A stretch of DNA of 64,000 nt, from positions 1 to 64,000 of the forward strand of contig JAPDRN010000149.1 in assembly GCA_030247855.1 (NCBI GenBank). Reading direction: 5' to 3'. The notes below the pieces were generated by a model. It had not been told where the DNA came from. It saw only the letters and a list, made by a program, of their open reading frames with translations, and did no database searches. Positions within the stretch are counted from its first letter, which is position 1. Each line of letters starts with the position of its first letter. The DNA is from Knufia peltigerae. Taxonomy: Eukaryota > Ascomycota > Eurotiomycetes > Chaetothyriales > Trichomeriaceae. Shown here one piece after another: positions 43,326 to 50,366 of the stretch. Both the position numbers and the translations under genes were made by a program.

Positions 43326-44264
43326 ATGGCCGAGACCAAGCCCACCGTCATCGTCCGCCGGGTCAAGAAAGCCGGTCACGCTGCGCACCACGGCGGTTCG
43401 TGGAAGGTGGCCTATGCCGACTTCGTGACCGCGATGATGGCCTTCTTCCTGGTGCTGTGGCTGATGGCCAGCACCAGCAAGCCCGAGCGCGCGGCCATTT
43501 CCGAGTACTTCCGCAATCCCAGCCCGCTGGTCGGCTCCAGCGCGACGCCGGCGCCGGGCATGGCCGGGCCGGGCGGCGCCAGCACCTCGATGATCAAGCT
43601 GGGCGGTGCTACCGATGTCTCGCGCGGCAACAGCAACGATCCCTTCCAGAACCAGCAGAAGGCGATACCGCAGCCGGTGGACGAGCAGCAGCGCGACAAG
43701 CAGCAGCTGGAAGCGCTGATGAAGGAACTGCAGGAGGCGATCAGCCGCAGCCAGGCACTGGAACCGTTCAAGGACCAGCTGCTGCTGGACCTGACCCCGG
43801 AAGGCCTGCGCATCCAGATCGTGGACAAGCAGAACCGGCCGATGTTCGACCTCGGCAGCGCCACCCTGAAGCCGTACACGCAGCAGATCCTGCACGAGCT
43901 GGCCGAGTACCTGAACCACGTGCCGAACCGGATCAGCCTGACCGGCCACACCGACATCACCGCCTATTCGGCCGCACGCGGCTACGGCAACTGGGAACTG
44001 AGCGCCGACCGCGCCAATGCCGCGCGCCGCGCGCTGATCGATGGCGGCATGGACGACAGCAAGATCACCCGCGTGGTCGGCCTGTCTTCGTCGGTGCTGT
44101 TCGACAGGACCGACCCGCAGAACCCGATCAACCGCCGCATCAGCATCGTGGTGATGACCAAGGCCGCCGAAGAAGCCGCGCTGGCCGGCGCCGGACCGCA
44201 GGTGGGCCTGTCGGCGACCACCGTGGACCCGGACGTGCAGGCCGCGCAGGGGCCAGGAAAGTAA
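43326..44264 (+). CDS. motB: Flagellar motor stator protein MotB/MotD type
   Basis: 312 residues. Single TM segment with the proton-carrying Asp in YADFVTAMMAFFLVLWLM (split), plug region, Gln-rich linker (~120-150), and an OmpA-like peptidoglycan-binding domain (TGHTDITAY, NWELSADRANAARRAL). Anchors the MotA channel to the wall. No flagellar genes nearby, so the stator pair stands alone. Confidence 0.9.
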   Translation: MAETKPTVIVRRVKKAGHAAHHGGSWKVAYADFVTAMMAFFLVLWLMASTSKPERAAISEYFRNPSPLVGSSATPAPGMAGPGGASTSMIKLGGATDVSRGNSNDPFQNQQKAIPQPVDEQQRDKQQLEALMKELQEAISRSQALEPFKDQLLLDLTPEGLRIQIVDKQNRPMFDLGSATLKPYTQQILHELAEYLNHVPNRISLTGHTDITAYSAARGYGNWELSADRANAARRALIDGGMDDSKITRVVGLSSSVLFDRTDPQNPINRRISIVVMTKAAEEAALAGAGPQVGLSATTVDPDVQAAQGPGK

Positions 44265-44302
44265 TCTGTGGGTGCGGGCCCTGGTCCGCACAGCGCTGAA
44301 CC

Positions 44303-44341
44303 GGGGTCAGATCCCTTTCCCATGGAAAGGGATCTGACCCC
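44303..44341. repeat. Palindrome family P, copy 1
   Basis: Perfect 18-bp arms GGGGTCAGATCCCTTTCC / GGAAAGGGATCTGACCCC around CAT. Just 3' of motB; the right arm also supplies a -35-like CTGACC (44334-44339). Confidence 0.92.
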
Positions 44342-44363
44342 ATCTACGCGCGGCCGCTACAAT
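44334..44363 (+). promoter_or_regulatory. Putative promoter overlapping the palindrome
   Basis: CTGACC (44334-44339), 18-bp spacer, TACAAT (44358-44363), 34 bases before the ATG at 44397. Confidence 0.45.
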
Positions 44364-44396
44364 GGCGGTCTTTCCGATTCCAGGTGATTACACCCC

Positions 44397-44903
44397 ATGT
44401 CCCAGTCCTCCAAGGCCAAGCGCGACAAGCGCAAGAAGCAGCAGGCCAAGCGTCCGTTCCTCCGTCTGAACGCCCAGCAGCAGGTGCAGAACCATGCCGT
44501 GCTGGTCAACGAGGACGGCCAGGCCGTGGCCGCCATCGGCCTGCAGGGCCGGGAGTGGCTGCTGGCCATCGGTGGCCAGACCATGGGCAACGCCGACAAC
44601 CCGGTGCCGATGCTGGCCATGCTCAAGCACCTGTCCAACGTGCAGGAAACCGAAGGCCGCAAGGTTACCCTGGAATATTCCGAGCTGATGCAGAAGCTGC
44701 TCGACACCCTGGCCGAAGAAGCGGGCCAGACCGCCGAGGAATACCTGGACAAGCTGGTGGCCGAGTTCGCCAGCGAGCAGGCTGAAGACGCAGCCGCCGA
44801 AGGCGAAGCTGCCGATGAAGCTGCGGACACTGACGGCGCCGAAGGCGCTGCCGACGCCGAGGCCGCTACGGCCGCCGACGCCGACGGCAAGCCGCAGGCC
44901 TGA
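44397..44903 (+). CDS. Hypothetical protein with basic N-terminus and acidic Ala-rich tail
   Basis: 168 residues. Lys/Arg-rich start (SKAKRDKRKKQQAKRPF), a middle globular part (~25-120: VLVNEDGQAVAAIGLQG, LEYSELMQKLLDTLAEEAG), then about 50 residues of Ala/Glu/Asp. No known family recognised. Followed after 13 bp by the DUF4031 gene, probably one transcript. Confidence 0.78.
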   Translation: MSQSSKAKRDKRKKQQAKRPFLRLNAQQQVQNHAVLVNEDGQAVAAIGLQGREWLLAIGGQTMGNADNPVPMLAMLKHLSNVQETEGRKVTLEYSELMQKLLDTLAEEAGQTAEEYLDKLVAEFASEQAEDAAAEGEAADEAADTDGAEGAADAEAATAADADGKPQA

Positions 44904-44916
44904 TCCGGCGGCGGCG

Positions 44917-45192
44917 GTGTCGGTCTACGTCGATGACGCGGTGCATCCCTGGCGCGGTCAGCGCTGGGCGCACCTGATGGCCGATACCCTGGCCGAGCTG
45001 CACGCGATGGCGGCGCAGCTCGGCATTCCCTCGCGAGCCTTCCAGAACAAGGCCAGCGGGGCGCACTACGATGTCACCGCCGAGCTGCGTGCGCAGGCGC
45101 TCGCGCTGGGCGCGGTGGCCATTTCCCGGCACGTGGATCGCGCGCAGGTGAAAGCGGTGATCGCGAATGCCAGGGCGCAGTACCGGCCATAG
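44917..45192 (+). CDS. DUF4031 protein
   Basis: 91 residues from a GTG start (VSVYVDDAVHPWRGQRWAHLMAD split). The YVDD, WRG-RW-HL and HYDV motifs are typical of DUF4031, function unknown. GTG is used because no other start keeps the YVDD strand at the N-terminus. No clear Shine-Dalgarno; translational coupling with the gene 13 bp upstream is likely. Confidence 0.8.
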   Translation: MSVYVDDAVHPWRGQRWAHLMADTLAELHAMAAQLGIPSRAFQNKASGAHYDVTAELRAQALALGAVAISRHVDRAQVKAVIANARAQYRP

Positions 45193-45202
45193 GCGGGTAC
45201 GG

Positions 45203-45270
45203 GTAGCGCCGGGCCATGCCCGGCGAGCGCGCAGCGCGGCGAGAAGCCGCCGGGCATGGCCCGGCGCTAC
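45203..45270. repeat. REP inverted pair, GCCGGGCATGGCCCGGC subtype
   Basis: GTAG head at 45203 and CTAC end at 45270, same subtype as 24537-24604. Between convergent genes. Confidence 0.9.
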
Positions 45271-45279
45271 CGGTGACTC

Positions 45280-45822
45280 TCAGAACGGGTCGCTGCCCAG
45301 CCGCACTTCCACGTTCAGCAGCGAGCACAGCGCCAGCAGGGCGTCGTCATCGCGGGTCAGCGCCATCCAGCCACTGAAGCCCTCGTTGCCGGCATCCACG
45401 CTCCACAGCGTGTAGTTGTGCTCGCGCAGGCGGTCGAAGGCGGTGCTCATCAGCTGCACGCCGTCCAGGTCTGCGGCGAAGTCCTCATCGTCCAGGTCGC
45501 CACCCCAGTCCAGCTGCAGGTTGAAACGCGCCGACAGCTCGTTCACCGCCGACTGCAGCGAATCGAAGTCATCACGCTCGACCTCGAAACCCGACTGCCA
45601 GGCGATGGCGGTGAACAGTGCCGGCAGCCAATCGCTGTCGGCTTCCAGCGGCTGGCCGTCCTCGGACAGATGCTCGCGCCAGCGGTTGAACTGCTGCAGG
45701 GCCAACTCTTCGTCGCCCGGATTGATCAGCACGAGCAGGTTCCAGACCCGCGCCTCGAAATCGTCCTCGTCGAAATCGTGGGCGTCTTCCTCGAAGTCGA
45801 AATAGTCGCTGTTGTCAGGCAT
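45280..45822 (-). CDS. Acidic hypothetical protein, possibly DUF6630
   Basis: 180 residues, strongly acidic N-terminus (YFDFEEDAHDFDEDDFEARVW split), no signal or membrane segment. Repeated W/L spacing (WNLLVLINPGDEELALQQFNRW split, LFTAIAWQSGF) suggests an all-alpha cytosolic protein. The DUF6630 match is from memory and weak. ATG 45822 chosen because upstream sequence is Arg-rich and non-protein-like. Confidence 0.68.
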   Translation of the reverse strand: MPDNSDYFDFEEDAHDFDEDDFEARVWNLLVLINPGDEELALQQFNRWREHLSEDGQPLEADSDWLPALFTAIAWQSGFEVERDDFDSLQSAVNELSARFNLQLDWGGDLDDEDFAADLDGVQLMSTAFDRLREHNYTLWSVDAGNEGFSGWMALTRDDDALLALCSLLNVEVRLGSDPF

Positions 45823-45912
45823 GGCGGAACGTCCTCGGGAGCAGGTGGGCATTCTACGGTTTATCCTGTACCGCTGAAGCCGGCCGTGGTGGCCGTCACT
45901 GTGAATGAAGCG

Positions 45913-46161
45913 ATGAGCGATACCCCTCCCGACCACCTGGCGATCAACCCGGCCAGCCCCTTCCACGATGCGCAGGCCCTGGAGCGCGGCGTCGGCGTGC
46001 GCTTCAACGATGTCGAGCGCGACAACGTCGAGGAATACTCGGTCAGCGAAGGTTGGATCCGCGTGCAGGCCGGCAAGGCCCGCGACCGTCGCGGCAACCC
46101 GATGACCATCAAGGTCAAGGGCAAGGTCGAGGCGTATTTCCTGGAACAGAAGCCGGAGTAA
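45913..46161 (+). CDS. DUF3297 protein
   Basis: 82 residues, matching DUF3297 in length and in the pattern HLAINPASPFHD, GVRFNDVERDNVEEYSVSEGW (split), IKVKGKVEAYF. Cytosolic, function unknown. Start ATG 45913, or GTG 45901 four codons upstream. Confidence 0.82.
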   Translation: MSDTPPDHLAINPASPFHDAQALERGVGVRFNDVERDNVEEYSVSEGWIRVQAGKARDRRGNPMTIKVKGKVEAYFLEQKPE

Positions 46162-46177
46162 CCGGCCGTCCCGGGGC

Positions 46178-46216
46178 GGGGTCAGATCCGTTTCCTGCGG
46201 AAAGGGATCTGACCCC
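46178..46216. repeat. Palindrome family P, copy 2
   Basis: GGGGTCAGATCCGTTTCC / GGAAAGGGATCTGACCCC with one mismatch, loop TGC. Between convergent DUF3297 and antiporter genes. Confidence 0.9.
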
Positions 46217-46230
46217 GATCGGCATACCGG

Positions 46231-47874
46231 TCACTCGCGCTTGCGCGATTCCAGCAGGTCCAGGTTGCGGATCAGCCGCCGTGCGATCTCGTCCGACACC
46301 ACGCCGCGGCGGGTCAGCCGGAACAGTTCCTCGCGTTCGGCATTGAGGCCGGCGCTGCGCAGCTGGCGGTAGCCGACCTCCATCCGGTTCACCTTTTCCG
46401 GGTCCACGTCGGGGTTGTCGCGGTCCAGATGCCGCTGATACAGCATGCTCACCCGCGATGCGGCGTCGTTGTACAGCTGCACGTTCTCGGTGTTCTGGTT
46501 CAGCACCAGCTGCTGGCGCATGCGCTCCACGCCCGCCAACGCGGCCTTCGAGGACAGCTTGCGGGCCAGATCCTCTTCCTTGCGTTCACCCGAATCGGCC
46601 GGCAGCTGCAGGCCCTTCAACAGCTGCGGCAGCGCCACGCTGGCACCAACCAGCGAGCACAGGATCACCGCGGCCGCCAGGAAGATCACCAGGTCACGTG
46701 CCGGGAACGGGCTGCCATCAGGCAGAAACAACGGCAGCGTCAGCACGCCGGCCAAGGTGATCGCACCACGCACGCCCGCCACCGAGGTGGCCACCACGAT
46801 GCGCCAGTTCGGTGCCTCGCCATGCTCCAGGCCGCGGCGTCGCGCGCGCAGCAGGTTCCAGCGCAGCGACAGCCACACCCACAGCAGGCGCAGCGCGATC
46901 AGCGTCGCGTTGATCACCAGCACGTACACCAGCAGCCACCACGCGCTCTGGTGGCCGCTCTCGTTCATGGTGGTGGTGGCGCGTTCGACGATGCCCGGCA
47001 ACTGCTCGCCCAGCAGCACGAACATGATGCCGTTGAAGCTGAACTGCAGCATGTTCCAGACGCCGGCACGCTGCACACGCATGCTGCCGGAGACACGGCC
47101 GGTCATTTCCACGTAGCTCATGGAAATACCCGCTGCGACCGCAGCGAGAATGCCCGAAGCGTTGATCTCTTCAGCCAGCAGGTACGCCGCGAACGGGATC
47201 AGCAGGTTGACCAGCATCGCCGCGCCGGGCTCTTCGCCGAAGCGGCGCCACAACCAGCGCTGGAACGTGGACACGCCCAGGGTGACCGCCACGCCGACGG
47301 CCAGGCCGGCCACCGCCACCCACACAAAGGTCAGCGAGGCGGTCGCCAACGAGAAGGTACCGGTCATCACCGCCGCCACCGCGAAGCGGAAGCAGACCAG
47401 GCCGGAGGCATCGTTGAGCAGCGACTCGCCTTCCAGGATGTGCATCAGGCGCTTGGGAATCGGTGCCTTGGCAGCGATCGCGCCGACCGCCACCGGATCA
47501 GTCGGCGACACGATCGCGGCCAGCGCGAAGCACACCGCCAGCGGCATCACCGGAATCATCCAGTGGATCAGCAGGCCCGCGCCGATCACGGTGAACACCA
47601 CCAGCCCAAATGCCAGTTCGAGGATCGCGCCCTTGTCGCGGAACAGGCCCTGCTTGGGAATGCGCCAGCCATCGAGGAACAGCAGCGGCGGCAGGAACAG
47701 CAGGAAGAACACTTCCGGTTCCAGTGCATGGCCGCGGTTGAATACCCCGGCAATCACCGCACCGAGGCCGATCTGTACCAGCGGCAGCGGCAACGAGAAT
47801 GGCAGGACGCGAACCAGGTAACCGCTGGCGACAACGGCCACCAGCATCGCCAGGACGACTTCGATGGTGTGCAT
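46231..47874 (-). CDS. CPA1-family Na+/H+ antiporter
   Basis: 547 residues with about 12 membrane segments (~1-410) and a soluble C-terminal regulatory tail. Family motifs SPTDPVAVGAI, LEGESLLNDASGLV and VAGVRGAITLAG are present. Exchanges cytosolic Na+ (or K+) for protons for pH and salt balance. ATG 47874 gives the normal first helix. Related to YjcE/NhaP types. Confidence 0.9.
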   Translation of the reverse strand: MHTIEVVLAMLVAVVASGYLVRVLPFSLPLPLVQIGLGAVIAGVFNRGHALEPEVFFLLFLPPLLFLDGWRIPKQGLFRDKGAILELAFGLVVFTVIGAGLLIHWMIPVMPLAVCFALAAIVSPTDPVAVGAIAAKAPIPKRLMHILEGESLLNDASGLVCFRFAVAAVMTGTFSLATASLTFVWVAVAGLAVGVAVTLGVSTFQRWLWRRFGEEPGAAMLVNLLIPFAAYLLAEEINASGILAAVAAGISMSYVEMTGRVSGSMRVQRAGVWNMLQFSFNGIMFVLLGEQLPGIVERATTTMNESGHQSAWWLLVYVLVINATLIALRLLWVWLSLRWNLLRARRRGLEHGEAPNWRIVVATSVAGVRGAITLAGVLTLPLFLPDGSPFPARDLVIFLAAAVILCSLVGASVALPQLLKGLQLPADSGERKEEDLARKLSSKAALAGVERMRQQLVLNQNTENVQLYNDAASRVSMLYQRHLDRDNPDVDPEKVNRMEVGYRQLRSAGLNAEREELFRLTRRGVVSDEIARRLIRNLDLLESRKRE

Positions 47875-48083
47875 GCTTCTTCCAGGAGCGGCGCGTGGGG
47901 CCGGAAAAACCGGAGTGCGCCGGGAGACGGGAAAAAACTTAACACAGCAGGCCGCCACTGCGGCCAGCCATCTGAATGCGCGTCAGGACCGCGACAGCAA
48001 GCGCTACCCGGGCCGGGCCAGTGTGCTCACCCGACCCTGCACGTGTCCTTGTGCAGGGCATTCAAGCCCTGGCAGCAGCCGGC

Positions 48084-48893
48084 TCATGCCGCTTCCCGAG
48101 CGCGGCCTGTGCCATCGAAGCGGTACAGGTCCATCGCCAGGAAGCCGGCGTCGATACCGGCATCGATGCGCTGCGCACCGAAACCGCCCTCGCCCGCCGC
48201 ACCCATCGCGAAGTACAGCGGCAGCAGATGCTCATCGGTGGGATGCGCACGCTCGGCAAACGGTGCCTGTCGGCGGTAGTCGAACAGGGCATCGCGGTCA
48301 TTGGCGGCCAGCCGCTGCTCCACCCAGTCGATGAAGGGACGCACGTAGGGCGCTTGCTTGCCGTCCTGGTAGTTGCCCCAGTCGTGCAGGTTGTGGGTGA
48401 TGCTGCCCGAGCCGATCAGCAGTACGCCCTGTTCGCGCAGCGGCGCCAGCGCACGGCCCAGCGCGAACTGATGCTGCGGGCCCAGCATTGGCTGGATCGA
48501 CAGCGGCACCACCGGGATGTCGGCCTGCGGGTGCAGCAGGCGCAGCGGTACCCACGCGCCGTGGTCGAGGCCACGTTGCGGATCGAGTGCCACCGGCAGA
48601 CCTGCGGCGGCGATGCGGCCCGCCACGTCTTCGGCGAACGCCGGATCACCCGGCGCCGGGTACTGCAACTCGAACAGTTCCCGTGGGAAGCCACCGAAAT
48701 CGTGGATGGTGGGGGGCTGCGGATGGCTGCCGACCAGCGGTTGCCGGGCCAGCCAGTGCGCCGAGGCGATGACGATCGCACGCGGCGTTGGCAGGTCGCG
48801 GGCCAGCTCGGCCAGGCGCACGCCAACCTGGCCCGGATGCAGGGCGGTCATCGGCGAGCCGTGGGAGATGTACAGCGAAGGCAGGCGGGACAT
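48084..48893 (-). CDS. ygiD: Extradiol ring-cleavage dioxygenase, DODA/YgiD type
   Basis: 269 residues. Likely zinc/iron ligands in YISHGSP, THNLHDW and HPTDEHLLP; VIASAHW and DHGAWVPLRLL are typical of class III 4,5-DOPA-dioxygenase-like enzymes. Natural substrate in bacteria is uncertain. Start ATG 48893 with GGAG eight bases upstream. Downstream of doxX in a two-gene operon divergent from a LysR gene. Confidence 0.87.
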   Translation of the reverse strand: MSRLPSLYISHGSPMTALHPGQVGVRLAELARDLPTPRAIVIASAHWLARQPLVGSHPQPPTIHDFGGFPRELFELQYPAPGDPAFAEDVAGRIAAAGLPVALDPQRGLDHGAWVPLRLLHPQADIPVVPLSIQPMLGPQHQFALGRALAPLREQGVLLIGSGSITHNLHDWGNYQDGKQAPYVRPFIDWVEQRLAANDRDALFDYRRQAPFAERAHPTDEHLLPLYFAMGAAGEGGFGAQRIDAGIDAGFLAMDLYRFDGTGRAREAA

Positions 48894-48936
48894 GATCTTC
48901 TCCAATCACAGGAACAGGCAGCGGGCCGGGGGACGT

Positions 48937-49347
48937 TCAGCGCGAACGCAGGGTCCAGCGGCCATCGCCAAGCAGGAACAGCACGACCAGCGCCAGCGCC
49001 CAGAACGCAGGGTATTCCCAACCGCCACCAGCGCTGGCGAAGCTGAAACCGTTGCCGCCGTGCACCGTCACGATGGTGCCCAGCAGCAGCGGCACACCGA
49101 GCAGGCCGATCCAGCGCGCGTAGATGCCGAGCAGCAGCGCTGCGGAAATGGTCAGTTCAACGGCGATGGTGAGGTAGCCCAGGACGCCGGGCAGGCCGAG
49201 CGACTCGAAGAAGGCAGCGGTACCTGCCGGGGTGAACACCAGCAGCTTGGTCAGTGCATGGACCAGGAACAACACGCCCAGGGCCAGCCGCAGCAGGGTC
49301 GCGGCATACGGGGCAAGCGGAGACAGGGGAGCGGCGGTAGCGTTCAT
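48937..49347 (-). CDS. DoxX-family membrane protein
   Basis: 136 residues, four hydrophobic segments (LLRLALGVLFLVHALTKLLV split, LGYLTIAVELTISAALLLG split). DoxX proteins are small membrane proteins linked to redox reactions. GAGG precedes ATG 49347. First gene of doxX-ygiD. Confidence 0.87.
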   Translation of the reverse strand: MNATAAPLSPLAPYAATLLRLALGVLFLVHALTKLLVFTPAGTAAFFESLGLPGVLGYLTIAVELTISAALLLGIYARWIGLLGVPLLLGTIVTVHGGNGFSFASAGGGWEYPAFWALALVVLFLLGDGRWTLRSR

Positions 49348-49397
49348 GGGGCACCTCGCAGGGGACGGAACACAGGTTATTGCGCCCCCTGTCGCTG

Positions 49398-49425
49398 ATA
49401 AATACGATGAATCGACCGTATTTAT
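49398..49425. promoter_or_regulatory. LysR-type operator between doxX and the regulator gene
   Basis: Perfect inverted repeat ATAAATACG (49398-49406) / CGTATTTAT (49417-49425) with a 10-base spacer, AT-rich in a GC-rich context, 17 bp from the lysR ATG and 51 bp from the doxX ATG. Confidence 0.75.
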
Positions 49426-49441
49426 TTCAAAAGGCGCAACA

Positions 49442-50323
49442 ATGGACACCCTGGAAGCCATGCGCGTGTTCGTCGCGGTGGTCGAACGCAACGGCTTCAG
49501 CGCCGCCGCACAGGCGCTGGACCTGTCCACGGCCGGCGTCACCCGCCAGGTCGCTGCGCTTGAAAAACGCCTGTCCACCCGCCTGCTCCACCGCACCACC
49601 CGCCGGGTCAGCCCGACCAGCGCCGGCGCCGCCTACTACGCGCAGTGCGTGCGCCTGCTGGCCGAGTTCGATGCGCTGGAGGCCAGCATCGGCGCGCAGG
49701 CGCTGGAGCCGTCCGGCACGCTGCGCATCAACGCACCGGTCAGCTGGGGCATCGCCCGCCTCGGCCCTCTGCTGGCCGGCTACCGCGAGCGATTCCCACA
49801 GGTCGAACTGGACCTGGCGCTGTCTGACCGCCTGGTGGACATGGTCGAAGAAGGCTACGACGTGGCCATCCGCATCACCCGCGAGCCAGGCCCGACCCTG
49901 ATCGCACGGCGCCTGGGCCAATCGCGGATCAGCCTGTGTGCCGCACCGGCCTACCTGGCCGCACACGGAACACCACAGGCACCAGAGGATCTGCAGACGC
50001 ATGCCTGCCTCGGCTACAGCTACTGGGCCGCTGGCGACCACTGGCCACTGCAGGGACCCGGCGGCGAAGTGAAGGTGGCAGTGACCACCCTGCTGCGCGC
50101 CAACAACGGCGACGTCCTGCGCGAAGCGGCGATTGCCGGCATGGGCGTGATCCTGCAGCCCGACTTCCTGTTGGAAGAAGCGCTTGCCGATGGCCGCCTG
50201 GTGCGCATCCTGCCGGAATGGGAAGCCACGCCGATCGGCATCTTCGCCGTCTACACCAGCCGCAGCCATCTCGCACCGAAGGTGCGAAGCTTCATCGACT
50301 ACCTGGTGGAAACCGGGGTGTGA
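49442..50323 (+). CDS. LysR-family regulator of the doxX-ygiD operon
   Basis: 293 residues. HTH at the N-terminus (MRVFVAVVERNGFSAAAQAL split, STAGVTRQVAALEKRL, LLHRTTRRVSPT) and effector domain. Close relative in pattern to the LysR at 25408. Divergent layout with an inverted repeat in the 94-bp gap supports control of doxX-ygiD and its own gene. Confidence 0.92.
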   Translation: MDTLEAMRVFVAVVERNGFSAAAQALDLSTAGVTRQVAALEKRLSTRLLHRTTRRVSPTSAGAAYYAQCVRLLAEFDALEASIGAQALEPSGTLRINAPVSWGIARLGPLLAGYRERFPQVELDLALSDRLVDMVEEGYDVAIRITREPGPTLIARRLGQSRISLCAAPAYLAAHGTPQAPEDLQTHACLGYSYWAAGDHWPLQGPGGEVKVAVTTLLRANNGDVLREAAIAGMGVILQPDFLLEEALADGRLVRILPEWEATPIGIFAVYTSRSHLAPKVRSFIDYLVETGV

Positions 50324-50331
50324 GGGTGCGT

Positions 50332-50362
50332 CCGTCGGGCCATGCCCGGCGAGCGCGAATCG
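50332..50362. repeat. REP relic
   Basis: GGGCCATGCCCGGC followed by GAGCGCGAATCGCGG, similar to the left half of 45203-45270 but without GTAG head. In the 43-bp gap between convergent genes. Confidence 0.5.
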
Positions 50363-50366
50363 CGGC

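Noticed and set aside
42396..44291. Very long minus-strand frame opposite motAB
   Set aside because: Shadow of the mot genes; its translation is Arg/His/Gln-rich without any domain.
46429..48279. Long plus-strand frame opposite the antiporter
   Set aside because: Antisense shadow; the minus frame has clear membrane helices and CPA1 motifs.
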